Origin: Scybalousia_A sp963588535
Lineage (GTDB): Bacteria > Bacteroidota > Bacteroidia > Bacteroidales > P3
Direction: 5' to 3'
DNA length: 7,079 nt
NCBI GenBank assembly: GCA_963588535.1
Contig: CAVAII010000062.1
Location: 1-7,079, forward strand
Every line of letters begins with the position of its first letter. Position 1 is the first letter of the stretch. The position numbers were made by a program, and so were the translations under genes. Under the pieces are notes generated by a model. It searched no databases. It was given only the letters and a program-made list of their open reading frames with translations, and was not told the origin of the DNA. Below are positions 5,895 to 7,079 of the stretch, piece by piece.

Positions 5895-7021
5895 AATCTT
5901 TGAGATAGTTTGTCTATAACAGACAATTTCCACTCTTTGTAATTGTCTTGTAAGATATGTTCTCTTGCTACTCTAACCAACTCCAAATAGAATGCAAGAT
6001 TATGAATAGAAGCAATCTCCATAGCCAACAACTCTTTGGCAACAAAAAGATGATGCAAATAAGCACGAGTATATTGTTTATCAACATTTGCCGTACCTAA
6101 CGGATCAATCATAGAGAAATCGTCTTCCCACTTTTTGTTTCTCATATTCATAGTACCATTCCAAGTGAAAAGCATAGCATTTCTACCATTACGAGTCGGC
6201 ATAACGCAGTCAAACATATCAATACCCCTCTCAATGCCTTCAAGCAAATCAACAGGAGTACCAACACCCATTAAGTAACGAGGTTTTGTCTCAGGTAAGA
6301 TATTAGTACACAAGTCAATAATCCTATACATATCCTCCTTAGACTCACCTACCGAAAGACCTCCGAGAGCATAACCATCGGTATCATATTTTATCACCCC
6401 ATTGCAAGCAATAGTACGCAAATCATCATACACACTACCCTGAACGATAGGGAATAAGGATTGATGATATCCGTATGGACATTCGGTCGTGGTGTATCTA
6501 TCGTAACAACGTTCTAACCACTTCAAAGTCATATACAAAGACTTTTTGGCGTATGAATATTCGCAAGGATAAGGGGTGCATTCGTCAAAAGCCATCATAA
6601 TATCGCCACCTATTTTCCTTTGAATATCCATTACTTTTTCGGGAGTAAATTCGTGTCTCGAACCATCTATATGTGATTGAAACACACAACCATTCTCACT
6701 AATTTTTCTAATCTTTGCCAAAGAATATACTTGAAAACCACCACTATCTGTTAGCATTGGTTTATTCCATGCGTTAAATTTCTGAATACCGCCTGCTTTC
6801 TCCAAAATATCCACACCAGGACGCAAATACAGATGATAAGTATTTCCTAAGATTATTTGTGCTTTTACCTCATTGTTAAGCGTTTCAACACTAATACCTT
6901 TCACGCTACCTACCGTACCAACAGGCATAAAAATAGGTGTAAGTATCTGTCCATGATCGGTTTGTATTACGCCAGCACGTGCTTTACTTTGTTTATCCTT
7001 ATTTATTAAAGTATAGTTCAT
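5891..7021 (-). CDS. tgt: Queuine/preQ1 tRNA-guanine transglycosylase
   Basis: Tgt replaces guanine 34 in tRNAs for Asp, Asn, His and Tyr with the queuosine precursor preQ1. The 376-residue protein has the full TIM-barrel family length. The acid/base Asp92 lies in TDSGGFQVYSL (91-101) and the nucleophile Asp271 in FDCVMPTRNGRN (270-281). The substrate pocket loop GGLSVGE is at 220-226, and SIHNLAFY (338-345) carries the zinc-ligand histidine, His340. The CxCxxC zinc ligands found in E. coli and Zymomonas enzymes are absent: the matching stretch reads PLGTANVDKQYTRAYLHH (307-324). I chose the ATG at 7021 over an in-frame TTG at 7030 because it gives the usual family start. The LptF/G-type permease overlaps the end by 4 nt, so the two are probably translationally coupled. 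No other queuosine gene is in the window. Confidence 0.97.
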   Translation of the reverse strand: MNYTLINKDKQSKARAGVIQTDHGQILTPIFMPVGTVGSVKGISVETLNNEVKAQIILGNTYHLYLRPGVDILEKAGGIQKFNAWNKPMLTDSGGFQVYSLAKIRKISENGCVFQSHIDGSRHEFTPEKVMDIQRKIGGDIMMAFDECTPYPCEYSYAKKSLYMTLKWLERCYDRYTTTECPYGYHQSLFPIVQGSVYDDLRTIACNGVIKYDTDGYALGGLSVGESKEDMYRIIDLCTNILPETKPRYLMGVGTPVDLLEGIERGIDMFDCVMPTRNGRNAMLFTWNGTMNMRNKKWEDDFSMIDPLGTANVDKQYTRAYLHHLFVAKELLAMEIASIHNLAFYLELVRVAREHILQDNYKEWKLSVIDKLSQRL

Positions 7022-7079
7022 TATAGTCAATTAGTTTTTTTTCTATATATATTTTCCCTCATCACGACCATACATTATA

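Noticed and set aside
5895..5933. Upstream GTG start for the LptF/G-type permease
   Set aside because: It adds 13 residues that do not look like the family N-terminus and would increase the overlap with tgt. The ATG at 5894 gives the typical start and an ATGA junction.
7022..7030. Upstream TTG start for tgt
   Set aside because: The ATG nine bases downstream gives the usual family N-terminus, and TTG starts are less common.
7043..7079. Possible C-terminal tail of a gene upstream of tgt (reads IMYGRDEGKYI then TAG)
   Set aside because: Only eleven codons are visible and they match nothing I recognise; an open stretch this short is expected by chance.
1..7079. CRISPR arrays, tRNA or rRNA genes, transposases, toxin-antitoxin or defence genes
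   Set aside because: No regularly spaced repeats, RNA gene signatures or protein motifs of such systems were seen; the only repeats are the irregular short units at 163-303.

Overview
The window looks like chromosomal DNA from a member of the Bacteroidota, probably Bacteroidales. The DNA is AT-rich. Translation starts are preceded by A-rich leaders rather than clear Shine-Dalgarno sites. One promoter carries the Bacteroidota -7 consensus TAnnTTTG. The Tgt protein has the Bacteroidota-like C-terminal region, and a GH3-family protein and an LptF/LptG-family permease sit close to tgt. The organism assignment is inferred from these traits, not from a database search.

Every convincing gene is on the minus strand, so transcription runs from high to low coordinates. 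In that order the genes are: tgt (queuosine tRNA modification, 7021-5891); an LptF/LptG-type permease (LPS export, 5894-4818), overlapping tgt by 4 nt as ATGA; a GH3-type adenylating amido synthetase (4740-3235); sufE (3171-2743); a DUF59/MIP18-type Fe-S assembly protein (2731-2417); an OppC/DppC-type ABC permease (2417-1353), overlapping the DUF59 stop by one nt as TAGTG; and an unrecognised protein (1315-329) interrupted by a 10-N assembly gap. The last gene seems to have its own promoter (TAACTTTG at 1341-1334) and a rho-independent-like terminator (285-253). At the left edge, the first 21 codons of another minus-strand gene (65-1) are visible.

Three blocks have clear logic. tgt and the permease are translationally coupled. 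sufE and DUF59 are a two-gene Fe-S assembly pair, with the peptide-type permease fused to its tail. The unknown gene is a separate transcription unit followed by a small cluster of direct and inverted ACTACACCCTTG repeats. Gaps of 63-77 nt between permease, GH3 and sufE contain no obvious terminator, so a longer polycistron is possible but not shown.

Most of the window is ordinary housekeeping sequence. The best places for a second look are the repeat cluster with its alternative hairpins at 163-303, the unknown gene beside it, the missing zinc-ligand cysteines in Tgt, and the GH3 enzyme of unknown substrate. I did not find a convincing new defence or mobile system.
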